Part shown: positions 36,133 through 44,902 of the stretch, piece by piece
Position numbering within the stretch: the first letter of the stretch is position 1
How the letters are laid out: each line of letters starts with the position of its first letter
From: Actinomadura sp. DC4
GTDB taxonomy: Bacteria > Actinomycetota > Actinomycetes > Streptosporangiales > Streptosporangiaceae
Length of the DNA: 64,000 bases
Assembly: GCF_030406325.1 (NCBI RefSeq)
Contig: NZ_JAUEQY010000040.1
Span: 16,209-80,208, forward strand
Direction: 5' to 3'
The notes under the pieces: model-generated
Told to the model about the DNA's origin: nothing
Seen by the model: the letters and a program-made list of their open reading frames with translations, nothing else
The model's database searches: none
Position numbers and translations under genes: made by a program

Positions 36133-37227
36133 TCAGGCGGCGTTGCGCTTCAGGAAGTCGACGATCCGGGGGAAGACGTCCAGGTGGGCGTTCTTGCCCG
36201 TGAAGGGGTCGAAGTGGCCGTAGCCCGGGAGGATCTCCAGCTCGTGGCGGCCCGGGGCCGACTTCTCCAGCATCTCGTGGCAGACGATGTTGGCCCCGGG
36301 GAACACGTGGTTCCGGTCGCCGGTCAGGAACAGGACGCGGGTCGGGATGTCCGCCGCCCGCGCGAGGTAGTCCTCCGGCAGGCTCGCGTGGCGGCCGTCC
36401 GACGGGTCGTACCTCACCACTCTGCCCGCCGCCACCATCTTGCGCACGTGGCGGAAGTAGTGAACGCCCGTGGGGCCCAGCAGGTCGGCGATGCGCCGGT
36501 GGGTCGTCTCGTCGAGGTTGTCGTGGGAGTACATCGCGGGGCGGCCGCTGCCCCACATGAAGCTCTCCATGTGGCAGGCGCGGACGTCGCACTCGCGGTG
36601 GAACAGGGACACCGCGCGGGACAGCATCCAGCCCCGCGTCATCACCGGGGCGTCGCCGTAGCGCGGGTCCAGGCAGGACAGGCCGAGCACGTACTCGGTG
36701 AGCGCCGGGCCCACGGCCAGCTTGACCCGTGACCACCCCGGCACCTGGAGCCGCAGCGAGACGCTGTTGCTGACCAGGCTCGTTATGCCGTCGAGGGCGC
36801 CGCCGAACAGGCTCATGGAGAACGACACCGAGCCGAGGCAGTGCGCGATCACGTGCACCCGCCGGCCGCCGACGTGCTCGCGCAGCTCGCGTAAGGCCGC
36901 CGGGTGGTCCCAGTGCGCGATGTCGTCGAGTGAGTAGCGGTGGGTCTCGGCGTCGTAGGGGAACCGGGCGCTCATCCGGAAGTCGAGCGTCCACACGTCG
37001 GTGAAGCCCGAATCCAGCAGGAAGCTCACCAGGTTGCGGTGCTCGGGCATGATGAACATGTCGCTGGAGGCGGTCAGGCCGTGCAGCACCAGCACGACGT
37101 CGTCGCAGTCGGCGCGGCGGAAGCGCCGCAGCTCCAGGCCGAGGTCGTCCTCGGTCGAGAACGGGTGGACGGACACCTCGGCGTCGTGGACGCCTTCGAG
37201 GGTGTAGCGCGCGACGCGACGTTGCAT
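36133..37227 (-). CDS. Alpha/beta hydrolase with a cysteine nucleophile elbow
   Basis: A 364-residue alpha/beta hydrolase. The oxyanion region is LVLHGLTASSD, the nucleophile elbow is IAHCLGSV with Cys in place of the usual Ser, the acid Asp is in LTGDRNHVFP and the catalytic His in GYGHFDPF. This combination is that of the hydrolase domain associated with GMC-type cholesterol oxidases in actinomycetes, and also recalls the Cys of PhaC synthases and dienelactone hydrolase. Here it stands alone without a GMC oxidoreductase. GGAGGG precedes ATG 37227. It probably acts on a lipid or lactone (inference). Confidence 0.8.
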   Translation of the reverse strand: MQRRVARYTLEGVHDAEVSVHPFSTEDDLGLELRRFRRADCDDVVLVLHGLTASSDMFIMPEHRNLVSFLLDSGFTDVWTLDFRMSARFPYDAETHRYSLDDIAHWDHPAALRELREHVGGRRVHVIAHCLGSVSFSMSLFGGALDGITSLVSNSVSLRLQVPGWSRVKLAVGPALTEYVLGLSCLDPRYGDAPVMTRGWMLSRAVSLFHRECDVRACHMESFMWGSGRPAMYSHDNLDETTHRRIADLLGPTGVHYFRHVRKMVAAGRVVRYDPSDGRHASLPEDYLARAADIPTRVLFLTGDRNHVFPGANIVCHEMLEKSAPGRHELEILPGYGHFDPFTGKNAHLDVFPRIVDFLKRNAA

Positions 37228-37319
37228 TGATCGGCCCTCCGAGTGGTCCCTGAGGTCACGATCCCCCGCAGCCGGAGCACCCGGCATCGTGGTAATCCCT
37301 GACTTTGGCGGACCACGGA

Positions 37320-39074
37320 TCAGCGCCCGGTCCAGCGGCGCCGCAGGGCGAACGCGGCCGCCTTCGGGCGGCGGTCCCGGGTGAAGACACCCTTCTTGTT
37401 CCCGTCCGCGCGGTTAACGCCGTACCCGGTGGCGAAGTCGGCGAAGTTCCAGACGTGCTCCCCCACGACGGACTCGACCCGGTCGAACGCCCGGTGGAAC
37501 GCCTCCAGCAGCTCCACCTGGTAGTCCTCGGTCCAGGTGCCCGCCGCGACCGAGCGCACGCCGGCGACGGCGTCCGCGCCGTACTCCGTGACGATGATCG
37601 GCTTGCCGTGGAGCCGGGCCCACTCACGCAGCTCGGCCTCCAGCTCACGCTCGGCCGTGACGAGGTCGCCCGTGTCGACGTACCAGCCGTAGTAGCGGTT
37701 CAGGCAGATGACGTCGAACAGGTCGCTCATCACGTCCTGGTCCGGCGGTAGCTGGACCTGGGCGAAGCAGACCGGGCGGCTCGGATCGGCGGCGCGCGCC
37801 GCGCGTACGAGCGGCTCGAAGTACGTGCGCGCCTGCGGCCGGGCCGAGTCAGGTTCGTTGGCGATGCTCCACATGACCACGCTCGGGTGGTTCTTGTCGC
37901 GGGCGACCAGCTCCTCGATCGCGCGCCGGTGGGCCTCCTGCGTGGTGTCGCCGACCGCGGCCCAGATGTGCGGCGGGTCGCCCGGCACCAGCGTGTGGGC
38001 GATCTCGAAGTTCAGCCCGACGGCCGGGGTCTCGTCGATGACGACGATGCCGTGCCGGTCGGCGTACTCCAGCACCTCCTCGGCGTACGGGTAGTGCGAC
38101 GTGCGGAAGGAGTTGGCGCCGACCCAGTCGAGCAGGGCGAAGTCGTGCACCATGAGCACGTCGTCGTGGCCCTTGCCGCGCACCGCGTTGTCCTCGTGCT
38201 TGCCGAACCCGCGGAAGTGGAACGGCTCGCCGTTGATCAGGAAGCGGTCGCCCTCCACCGCCACCTCGCGGATGCCGACCGGCAGCGTGTACACGTCGCC
38301 GCCGGAGGCGCTGACCTCCAGTTCGTACAGGTGGCCGTGGCCGGGCCGCCACAGCGTCGCGTCCGGTACGGAGAGGGTGCCCGAGGCGGTGTCCGCCCGC
38401 GCCCGTTCGACGCCCCCGGCGTCGCGCAGCACCACCGAGGCGACCCGCCCGCCCGCGACGTCGGCCCGGTACAGGACGCGGGCGTCCGTCCCGGTCACCT
38501 CGGTGGTGACGGTGATGTCCTCGACGTAGGACGCAGGCGTCGTGTAGAGCCAGACGGCCCGGTGCAGCCCCGCGTAGTTGAAGAAGTCGTGGAAGTACCG
38601 CTGGCGGCGGCGCCCGTCCGGCAGGACGTCGACGATTCCGGGCGGGATGGAGCCGAGGTCGAGACGGTTGTCGACCACGACGGTCACCCGTCCCGCCTCA
38701 CCGGGCCGTACGTGCCCGGTCAGGTCGCACTCGAACGGCGTGTAGCCGCCCTCGTGCCGCCCGACCTCGACGTCGTCCCACCAGACGACGGCCCGGTGGG
38801 CCGCGGCGTCGAACCGCAGCACGACGCGCCGCCCCTCCCAGCCGGCCGGGATCCGTACGCTCCGCTGGTACCAGACGTCGCCGACGTGGTCGTGGGCGTC
38901 CCGGGTGGCCGGAACGTCGTTGAAGCTGGAGGGCACCGGCATCTCCGACGCCTCCGGCAGCGGGCCCCGCCACCACTCCTCCGGGCGCCCGCGGTCGCCG
39001 GGGTCGAGCGCGAAGGCCCAGAGCCCGTTGAGGCTGACGCGTTCACGGCTGGCCGTCTCCAGAGGACGTAGCAA
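37320..39074 (-). CDS. uidA: Beta-glucuronidase (GH2)
   Basis: A 584-residue GH2 enzyme with sugar-binding, Ig-like and TIM-barrel domains in order. The acid/base Glu is in IANEPDS and the nucleophile Glu in IVTEYGADA. RADGNKKGVF holds the NxKG motif whose Asn and Lys contact the glucuronate carboxylate, which separates true glucuronidases from galactosidases. There is no signal peptide, so it acts on imported glucuronides. The TTG start at 39074 has GGGAG 8 bases upstream. No transporter is adjacent; the sugar locus from 40037 on is separated by a channel gene and a terminator. Confidence 0.9.
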   Translation of the reverse strand: MLRPLETASRERVSLNGLWAFALDPGDRGRPEEWWRGPLPEASEMPVPSSFNDVPATRDAHDHVGDVWYQRSVRIPAGWEGRRVVLRFDAAAHRAVVWWDDVEVGRHEGGYTPFECDLTGHVRPGEAGRVTVVVDNRLDLGSIPPGIVDVLPDGRRRQRYFHDFFNYAGLHRAVWLYTTPASYVEDITVTTEVTGTDARVLYRADVAGGRVASVVLRDAGGVERARADTASGTLSVPDATLWRPGHGHLYELEVSASGGDVYTLPVGIREVAVEGDRFLINGEPFHFRGFGKHEDNAVRGKGHDDVLMVHDFALLDWVGANSFRTSHYPYAEEVLEYADRHGIVVIDETPAVGLNFEIAHTLVPGDPPHIWAAVGDTTQEAHRRAIEELVARDKNHPSVVMWSIANEPDSARPQARTYFEPLVRAARAADPSRPVCFAQVQLPPDQDVMSDLFDVICLNRYYGWYVDTGDLVTAERELEAELREWARLHGKPIIVTEYGADAVAGVRSVAAGTWTEDYQVELLEAFHRAFDRVESVVGEHVWNFADFATGYGVNRADGNKKGVFTRDRRPKAAAFALRRRWTGR

Positions 39075-39224
39075 CGGTCACTCCCGATCAAAGAGGGCGG
39101 AATCGCCACGAATCTAGAGGTGCGAGGCCTCGCGGGGAAAGGCGTCACCCGGTCACCGAGGGTTGAGTAGGCTGCCGCCGATCGTGACCGGCCGTTCATC
39201 CCCCGCAGAGTGAGGACCCCCGCC

Positions 39225-39851
39225 ATGGCATCCAGCGTTGACCGATCCACGGAGCGATTGGTGTTCTTCAGCGACGCCGTCGTCGCGATCGCGTTGACCC
39301 TCCTGGTCCTGCCCCTGGCCGAGGTGGCCACGGAGGCGGCCGACAAATATCCCGACTCGCACCACCTGTTCGCCGACAACCAGGCCAAGATCTACAGCTT
39401 CGTGCTGAGCTTCGCCGTCATCGCCCGGATCTGGACGGCCCACCACCGGTTGTTCGAGCAGATCAAGGCCTACAACCGCCGGCTGATGCGGGCGAACCTC
39501 GGCTGGCTGCTGGCGATCGTCGTGCTCCCCTTCCCCACCGAGCTGATCGGCCAGTTCGACCACGACCGCCTCAACGCCGCCTTCTACATCGGCACGGTGC
39601 TCGCCGCCAACGCCTTCCTGTTCGCCATGATCATGATCGTGCGCGCCGAGCCCGGACTGGCCGAGGACGGCGCCGGCATCCCCGGCGAGCAGCTGTTCAC
39701 CTCGGGGGTCACCCTGGGCCTTCTCGCGGCGGCCCTCGTGGTGGCGGTGGCGGTGCCGGCCATCGGTTACTTCGCGCTCATGTTCCTCGTGCTGACCTAC
39801 CCGATCATCTGGATCCGGCAGCGGCTGCACCCGGCCGAGGTGACCGCCTGA
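39225..39851 (+). CDS. TMEM175-family (DUF1211) membrane protein
   Basis: A 208-residue protein with six hydrophobic helices. The first helix carries FFSDAVVAIALTLLVL, the FSD signature of TMEM175 potassium channels, whose Ile/Leu residues form the selectivity constriction. The bacterial members are proven K+-selective leak channels in a few species. WTAHHRLFEQI in the loop is also conserved. It is divergent from uidA and followed by a strong terminator. A TAGGCT box at 39167 may drive it. Confidence 0.88.
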   Translation: MASSVDRSTERLVFFSDAVVAIALTLLVLPLAEVATEAADKYPDSHHLFADNQAKIYSFVLSFAVIARIWTAHHRLFEQIKAYNRRLMRANLGWLLAIVVLPFPTELIGQFDHDRLNAAFYIGTVLAANAFLFAMIMIVRAEPGLAEDGAGIPGEQLFTSGVTLGLLAAALVVAVAVPAIGYFALMFLVLTYPIIWIRQRLHPAEVTA

Positions 39852-39871
39852 CCGGCGGCCGACCTCACCGC

Positions 39872-39905
39872 GCGCCCCGGGCCGAGACGGCCGGGGCGCT
39901 TTTTT
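39872..39905 (+). terminator. Rho-independent terminator
   Basis: GCGCCCCGGGCC (39872-39883) pairs with GGCCGGGGCGC (39889-39899), with one bulged G and a 5-base loop, followed directly by six T (39900-39905). This is the clearest intrinsic terminator in the window and closes the TMEM175 transcript. Confidence 0.9.
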
Positions 39906-40036
39906 GATCACACCGATCACACCGCTACGGCCGTCCGGCGATGCGCGCATGCATTGCGCGATAATGAGCAGTTGTGCTATCAAACCATCATATCTGATCA
40001 CAGCCGCCTGACCGGGGTGGCCAGAACGGAGTTGCC
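39906..40036 (+). promoter_or_regulatory. Control region of the SIS-aldolase-GH4-PfkB operon
   Basis: Two adjacent copies of GATCACACC (39906-39914, 39915-39923) and a third related GATCACAGCC (39996-40005) flank an AT-rich stretch. AGCA-gttg-TGCT inside GATAATGAGCAGTTGTGCTA (from 39960) is an inverted repeat. TTGTGC (39972-39977) could be a -35 box, but no convincing -10 could be fixed. These are candidate operators for the sugar-locus regulator. Confidence 0.4.
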
Positions 40037-40918
40037 GTGACGACCCACGTCGAGACAGAGATCGCCGACCAGCCGGCCTGCTGGCAACGGGCCGCGGAGC
40101 TCGCCTCCACGTCCCTGCCCGGTCTGCCGGAGGCCGGCGAGCGCGTCGCCGTCGTCGGCTGCGGCACCTCCTGGTTCGTCGCGCAGGCGTACGCCGCGCT
40201 GCGCGAGGGCGCGGGGCAGGGCGAGACCGACGCCTTCGCGGCCTCCGAGACGCCGGCCGGCCGCCGCTACGACCGGGTCCTGGCGCTGAGCCGGTCCGGC
40301 ACCACCACCGAGATCCTCGACCTGCTCGCCGAGCTGCGCGGCACGGTGCCGACGACCGCGATCACCGGCGACCAGGACTCCCCGGTCATGACCGCCGCCG
40401 ACGAGGTCGTCCTCCTCGACTTCGCCGACGAGCGCTCGGTCGTGCAGACGCGGTTCGCGACCACCACGCTCACACTGCTGCGCGCCCGCCTCGGGCTGGA
40501 CGTGTCGAAGGCCGTCGCGGACGCGCGGCGCGCGGTCGGCGAGCCGCTTCCGGCCGGGGTGACCGACCGTACGCAGTTCACCTTCCTCGGCACGGGCTGG
40601 ACCGTCGGCCTGGCCGCCGAGGCGGCGCTGAAGATGCGGGAGGCGTCGCTGAGCTGGACGGAGTCCTACCCGGCCAAGGAGTACCGCCACGGCCCGATCG
40701 CGATCACCGACGAGCGCTCCGCGGTCTGGGTGTTCGGGCCGGCGCCGGAGGGGCTGGAGGAGCAGGTCGCGGCGACCGGCGGCCTGTGGGTCCAGCCGGA
40801 CCTGGACCCCCTCGCCTCGCTCGTCCTGGCCCAGCGCCTGGCCGTCTCCCTGGCCGCCGCGCGCGGCCTCGACCCCGACGTCCCGCGGCACCTGACCCGC
40901 TCGGTGATCCTGCGCTGA
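40037..40918 (+). CDS. SIS-domain sugar isomerase/deaminase (AgaS/GlmS-isomerase-like)
   Basis: A 293-residue protein with two SIS (sugar isomerase) domains and no glutaminase domain. VVGCGTSWFVAQAYAAL and ALSRSGTTTEILDLL are the phosphosugar-binding loops of the first SIS, and ESYPAKEYRHGPIA is the conserved segment of the second, with the Glu/His of aldose-ketose isomerases. This is the AgaS/FrlB-like class, which deaminates or isomerises amino-sugar phosphates. GTG start with ACGGAG upstream. First gene of the operon with aldolase, GH4 and PfkB; an AgaS role (galactosamine-6-phosphate to tagatose-6-phosphate) is the best guess. Confidence 0.75.
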   Translation: MTTHVETEIADQPACWQRAAELASTSLPGLPEAGERVAVVGCGTSWFVAQAYAALREGAGQGETDAFAASETPAGRRYDRVLALSRSGTTTEILDLLAELRGTVPTTAITGDQDSPVMTAADEVVLLDFADERSVVQTRFATTTLTLLRARLGLDVSKAVADARRAVGEPLPAGVTDRTQFTFLGTGWTVGLAAEAALKMREASLSWTESYPAKEYRHGPIAITDERSAVWVFGPAPEGLEEQVAATGGLWVQPDLDPLASLVLAQRLAVSLAAARGLDPDVPRHLTRSVILR

Positions 40919-40946
40919 GCCGCCGAACCCGACGTCAAGGAGCACC

Positions 40947-41810
40947 ATGCCACTCGTCCCCACCGCGGCCATCGTCGGCGCGGCCCGTACGCGGAGCCGG
41001 GGCGCCGCCGCGTTCAACGTCATCCAGGTCGAGCACGCCCAGGCGATCGTCGCGGGCGCGCTGCGGGCGGACGCGCCGGTGATCCTGCAGCTCAGCCAGA
41101 ACGCCGTGCGGTACCACGGCGCGCTCCGGCCGATCGCCGCCGCCGCGCGGGCGGTGGCCGAGCTCGCCGAGGCGCCCGTCGCGCTCCACCTCGACCACGC
41201 CACCGAGGCCGGCCTGGTCCACGAGGCCGTCGGCCTGGGCTTCGGCTCGGTGATGTACGACGCCTCCGCCCTCGGTTACGAGGAGAACGTCGCCGCCACC
41301 GCCGAGGTCGCGCGGTTCTGCCACGACCACGGCGTGTGGATGGAGGCGGAGCTCGGGGAGATCGGCGGCAAGGACGGCGTGCACGCGCCCGGCGCCCGTA
41401 CCGACCCCGGCGAGGCGGCGGAGTACGTGGCCGCCACCGGCGTGGACGGGCTGGCCGTGGCGGTGGGCACCTCCCACGCCATGCTCACCCGGGACGCCTC
41501 GCTGGACCTGCCGCTCATCGCCGCGCTGCACGAGGCGGTGCCGGTGCCGCTGGTCCTGCACGGCTCCTCCGGAGTGCCCGACGCGGACCTGACGGCCGCC
41601 GTCGACGCCGGCATGACGAAGATCAATATCGCCACGCAGCTCAACAAGGTGTTCACCGCCGCCGTACGCGACCGGCTGGCCGCCGATCCGGCGCTGGTCG
41701 ACACCCGCCGCTACCTCGGAGCCGGGCGGGACGCCACCGCCGCCGAGGTGGCGCGGCTGCTCGGCGTCCTCCGCTCCACCGGTGCATCGACGGAAGGCAA
41801 CACCGCATGA
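40947..41810 (+). CDS. Class II fructose/tagatose-bisphosphate aldolase
   Basis: A 287-residue zinc aldolase of the FbaA/GatY/KbaY family. Zinc ligands are the His in HLDHATE, VGTSHAM and LHGSSG. AELGEIGGKDG supplies the Glu and the potassium-binding Gly-rich loop. MTKINIATQLNKVF is the C-terminal phosphate-binding stretch. It stands between an amino-sugar-type SIS gene and a PfkB kinase, so tagatose-1,6-bisphosphate rather than a general glycolytic substrate is likely (inference). Its stop overlaps the GH4 start (ATGA). Confidence 0.85.
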   Translation: MPLVPTAAIVGAARTRSRGAAAFNVIQVEHAQAIVAGALRADAPVILQLSQNAVRYHGALRPIAAAARAVAELAEAPVALHLDHATEAGLVHEAVGLGFGSVMYDASALGYEENVAATAEVARFCHDHGVWMEAELGEIGGKDGVHAPGARTDPGEAAEYVAATGVDGLAVAVGTSHAMLTRDASLDLPLIAALHEAVPVPLVLHGSSGVPDADLTAAVDAGMTKINIATQLNKVFTAAVRDRLAADPALVDTRRYLGAGRDATAAEVARLLGVLRSTGASTEGNTA

Positions 41811-43117
41811 ACATCGTTTTCGTCGGCGCCGGCTCGGTGGAGTTCACCTGGCAGCTGCTGCGCGACATCTTCTCCTTCCCCGAGCTGGGCGGCGTGCGGA
41901 TCGCGCTGCACGACATCGACGCCGAGCGGCTGTCGGTGGCCGAGGCCCTGGCGCACCGCACGGCCGATCGCCACGGCGCCAAGCCGCGGATCGTGGCGAG
42001 CCTGGACCGCCGCACCGCGCTCGAGGGCGCGGACGTGGTGGTGAACATGGTCGCCGTCGGCAGTCACCGCGCCACCCTGACCGACTTCGAGGTGCCCGCG
42101 AGGTTCGGGCTCCGGCAGACGATCGGCGACACCCTCGGCATCGGCGGGATCTTCCGCGCGCTGCGCACCTTTCCGCTCCTGGAGGGGCTGGCCGCCGACA
42201 TGGCCGCGGTGTGCCCGGACGCGTGGCTGCTCAACTACACCAACCCGATGGCGATGAACCTGCAGTACCTCGCGGGGATCGCCCCGGGCCTGAAGGCCGC
42301 AGGGCTGTGCCATTCGGTCTACTGGACCGTACGGGACCTGTGCAAGATCGTCGACGTCCCGTACGAGGAGGCCGACGTCGTCTCGGCCGGCGTCAACCAC
42401 CAGGCGTGGATCCTGCGCTGGCGGCACGGCGACCGCGACCTGTACCCGGCGCTGGACGCGGCGATCGCCGCCGACCCGGAGCTGCTCCGGCGCGTACGGG
42501 TCGACATGTACCGGCGGCTCGGCTACTACCCGACCGAGACGAGCGAGCACTCCTCGGAGTACGTGCCGTGGTACCTGCGGCACGACTCCGAGATCTCCCG
42601 GCTGCGCATCCCGGTCGATGACTATGTGGGGATCAGCGCGGGCAACCTCGCCGAGTACACCTCCGTACGCGACGCGCTCGCGGCCGGCCGCGACCCCTCG
42701 CCACGCGAGGAGGAGGACGCCGCCGAGTACGCGCCGCAGGTCATCCACAGCCTGGCCACCGGCGCCCTGCGGACGATCCAGGTCACGACGGCCAACACGG
42801 GCCTGATCACCAACCTGCCCGCCGGAGCGGCCGTCGAGGTCCCGGCGACCCTGGACCGGCTCGGCGTGCACCCTCACCACGTCGGGGCGCTGCCGCCGCA
42901 GCTCGCCGCGCTGAACCGGAGCTTCCTCAACGTGGTGGAGCTCACCGTGGCCGCCGCGCTGTCGGGCGACCGGCGGCACATCAGGCACGCCGCGATGGCC
43001 GACCCCGCCACGGCGTCGGCGCTGACCGTCGATGAGGTCTGGGCCCTCTGCGACGCCATGGCCGAGGCCCACGGCGACGCCCTGCCGCCCGCGCTGCGCG
43101 GGACGCTGCGGCCGTGA
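41807..43117 (+). CDS. GH4 family glycosidase (alpha-galactosidase type)
   Basis: A 436-residue NAD- and Mn-dependent glycosidase. NIVFVGAGSVEFT is the NAD-binding Rossmann start. The metal site is Cys in GLCHSVYWT and His in GVNHQAW; a CHS-type motif is found in MelA-like alpha-galactosidases and galacturonidases, while alpha-glucosidases have CD and 6-phospho enzymes have CN. NMVAVGSH and YTNPMAMN complete the family pattern. GH4 enzymes act inside the cell by an oxidation-elimination mechanism. The start overlaps the aldolase stop and the stop overlaps the PfkB start. Confidence 0.88.
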   Translation: MNIVFVGAGSVEFTWQLLRDIFSFPELGGVRIALHDIDAERLSVAEALAHRTADRHGAKPRIVASLDRRTALEGADVVVNMVAVGSHRATLTDFEVPARFGLRQTIGDTLGIGGIFRALRTFPLLEGLAADMAAVCPDAWLLNYTNPMAMNLQYLAGIAPGLKAAGLCHSVYWTVRDLCKIVDVPYEEADVVSAGVNHQAWILRWRHGDRDLYPALDAAIAADPELLRRVRVDMYRRLGYYPTETSEHSSEYVPWYLRHDSEISRLRIPVDDYVGISAGNLAEYTSVRDALAAGRDPSPREEEDAAEYAPQVIHSLATGALRTIQVTTANTGLITNLPAGAAVEVPATLDRLGVHPHHVGALPPQLAALNRSFLNVVELTVAAALSGDRRHIRHAAMADPATASALTVDEVWALCDAMAEAHGDALPPALRGTLRP

Positions 43118-44040
43118 TCGACCTGCTGGTCGTCGGCGACGCCAACCCGGACGTACTGATCTCGGGCGCGCCGGAGACGCCGCCCGCGGGACAGGCCGAG
43201 ACGCTCGTGGACTCCGGGACCCTGGCCCTGGGCGGATCGGCGGCGATCGTGGCCCACGGCGCGGCGCGGCTCGGCCTGTCCACCGCGCTCGCCGCGATGA
43301 TCGGCCGGGACGCGGCCGGCGACTTCGTCCTCGACACGCTGACCTCGGCGGGCGTCGACATCGGCGGGTGCGTGCGGCACGAGAGCCTGCCGACCGCGCT
43401 GACCGTCTGCCTCAACCGGCCGGACGGCGACCGGGCGATCCTGACCGCGCCGGGCTGCCTGCCCGCCTTCGGCCCCGCGGACGTACGCGCCGTGCCGGCG
43501 CGGCACGTGCACTCCGCGTCGTACTTCCTGCAGCCGCGGCTGGCGGCCGGGCTGCCGTCGCTGCTGGGCGAGTTCCGCCGGGCGGGCGCGTCCACGTCGC
43601 TGGACACCAACGACGACCCGGCGGGCGCGTGGCGTCTCTCCCCCGGGCTGCTGGCGGCCTGCGACCTGCTGCTGCCGAACGAGGCGGAGGCACTCGCGCT
43701 GGCGGGCGTCGGTGGTGAGCTGGAGGCGGCGATGGCCGCGCTGGCGGCGGGCGGCCCGACCCCGGTGGTCAAGCGCGGCGGTGAGGGCGCGCTGGCGCTG
43801 CTCGACGGCGAACTGGTCGGCGCGCGCGGCCCGCTGGTCACGCCGGTCGACACGGTGGGCGCGGGCGACGGCTTCGACGCGGGCTTCCTCGCGGGCTGGC
43901 TGTCGTCCGGGGACCTCCCTTCGGCGCTCGCCTGGGGATGCGCATGCGGCGCGCTGTCCACGCGCGCGGCGGGCGGTACGGCGGCTCAGGCGACCGCCGT
44001 CGAGGCCCGCTCCGCCGCCGGCGATGTACAGATCTTCTGA
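43114..44040 (+). CDS. PfkB family carbohydrate kinase
   Basis: A 308-residue ribokinase-like kinase. VVGDANPDVLISG opens the fold, GGSAAIVAHGAARLGL contacts the sugar, and DTVGAGDGFDAGFLAGWL is the PfkB signature 2 with the catalytic Asp. Members phosphorylate sugars such as tagatose-6-phosphate, fructose-1-phosphate or galactosamine. It ends the four-gene operon and starts within the GH4 stop (GTGA). Only one kinase is present in the locus, so it may act on the monosaccharide or its phosphate. The DeoR regulator follows 79 bases on. Confidence 0.85.
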   Translation: MIDLLVVGDANPDVLISGAPETPPAGQAETLVDSGTLALGGSAAIVAHGAARLGLSTALAAMIGRDAAGDFVLDTLTSAGVDIGGCVRHESLPTALTVCLNRPDGDRAILTAPGCLPAFGPADVRAVPARHVHSASYFLQPRLAAGLPSLLGEFRRAGASTSLDTNDDPAGAWRLSPGLLAACDLLLPNEAEALALAGVGGELEAAMAALAAGGPTPVVKRGGEGALALLDGELVGARGPLVTPVDTVGAGDGFDAGFLAGWLSSGDLPSALAWGCACGALSTRAAGGTAAQATAVEARSAAGDVQIF

Positions 44041-44079
44041 GCGAATGATCGGGTGGCCTGCGCGAATACGGCATAAAAG

Positions 44080-44122
44080 TCACTATTAACAAGCGTGAAA
44101 CGTGCTTTATAGTGATCGAATG
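44080..44122 (+). promoter_or_regulatory. Leaderless deoR promoter with flanking inverted repeat
   Basis: TTAACA (44086-44091), 16 bases, TATAGT (44108-44113), then 6 bases to the ATG at 44120. TCACTAT (44080-44086) and ATAGTGA (44109-44115) are perfect inverted 7-mers, one touching each promoter box, with CGTGAAACGTG between them. This suggests autoregulation by the DeoR protein. Confidence 0.6.
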
Positions 44123-44884
44123 CGTCAACAGGAGCGTCTCGGCCTGATCCTCGACCGGCTCGCCAAGCACGGCACGGTCTCCGTCGTCGATCTCACCGCC
44201 GAGCTGAGCGCCTCGCCGGCGTCCATCCGGCGCGACCTGCGGGCGCTGGAGGACCAGCAGCTGCTGAAGCGCACGCACGGCGGCGCGGTGGCGGCCGAGG
44301 TCATCTACGAGCTGCCGATGCGCTATCGGACGGGCCGCCACCAGGAGGAGAAGCTCCGCATCGCGCAGGCCGCCGTGCGGCTCGTCACCGACTCGGTGCA
44401 CTCGGTGGGCCTGGGCGGCGGCACGACGACGACGGAGCTGGCCCGCGCCCTGGGCTCGGTGGGCCGCTCCCTGAAGGTCGTCACGAACGCCCTGAACATC
44501 GCGGGAGACCTGTCCGTACGGTCCGCCATCGACCTGGTGGTCACGGGCGGAAGCGTACGGCCGGAGTCGTACGAGCTCGTGGGCCCGATCGCCGACCGCG
44601 CGCTGGCCGGGATCCATCTCGACCTGGTGTTCCTGGGGGTCGACGGCATCGACGCGACCGGCGGAATCAGCACTCACGACGAGGTCGAGGCCCAGACCGA
44701 CCACTGCCTGATGCGCACCGCCGAACGCGTCGTGGTGCTCGCCGACATGTCCAAGGTCGGCAACCGCGCCTTCACCCGCATCGCCCCGATCGAGGAGGTC
44801 GCGATGCTCATCACCGACGCCTCCGCCGACCCCGCCGAGCTGGACCGCCTCCGCGCCGCGGGCCTGGAGGTCGTCACCGTCTGA
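44120..44884 (+). CDS. DeoR/GlpR family transcriptional regulator
   Basis: A 254-residue DeoR repressor. The HTH is RQQERLGLILDRLAKHGTVSVVDLTAELSASPASIRRDLRALE and the following HGGAV is universal in the family. The effector domain (DSVHSVGLGGGTTTTELARAL, VVTNALNIA, GVDGIDATGGIST) is of the phosphosugar-binding type. It starts from a leaderless ATG. It lies between the catabolic operon and the convergent ABC importer and probably controls both, responding to a sugar phosphate made by the pathway. Confidence 0.9.
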   Translation: MRQQERLGLILDRLAKHGTVSVVDLTAELSASPASIRRDLRALEDQQLLKRTHGGAVAAEVIYELPMRYRTGRHQEEKLRIAQAAVRLVTDSVHSVGLGGGTTTTELARALGSVGRSLKVVTNALNIAGDLSVRSAIDLVVTGGSVRPESYELVGPIADRALAGIHLDLVFLGVDGIDATGGISTHDEVEAQTDHCLMRTAERVVVLADMSKVGNRAFTRIAPIEEVAMLITDASADPAELDRLRAAGLEVVTV

Positions 44885-44902
44885 CGGTGACGACCTCGGC
44901 CG

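Noticed and set aside
42319..42507. Small antisense frames inside the GH4 gene
   Set aside because: Typical GC-driven shadows without start signals.
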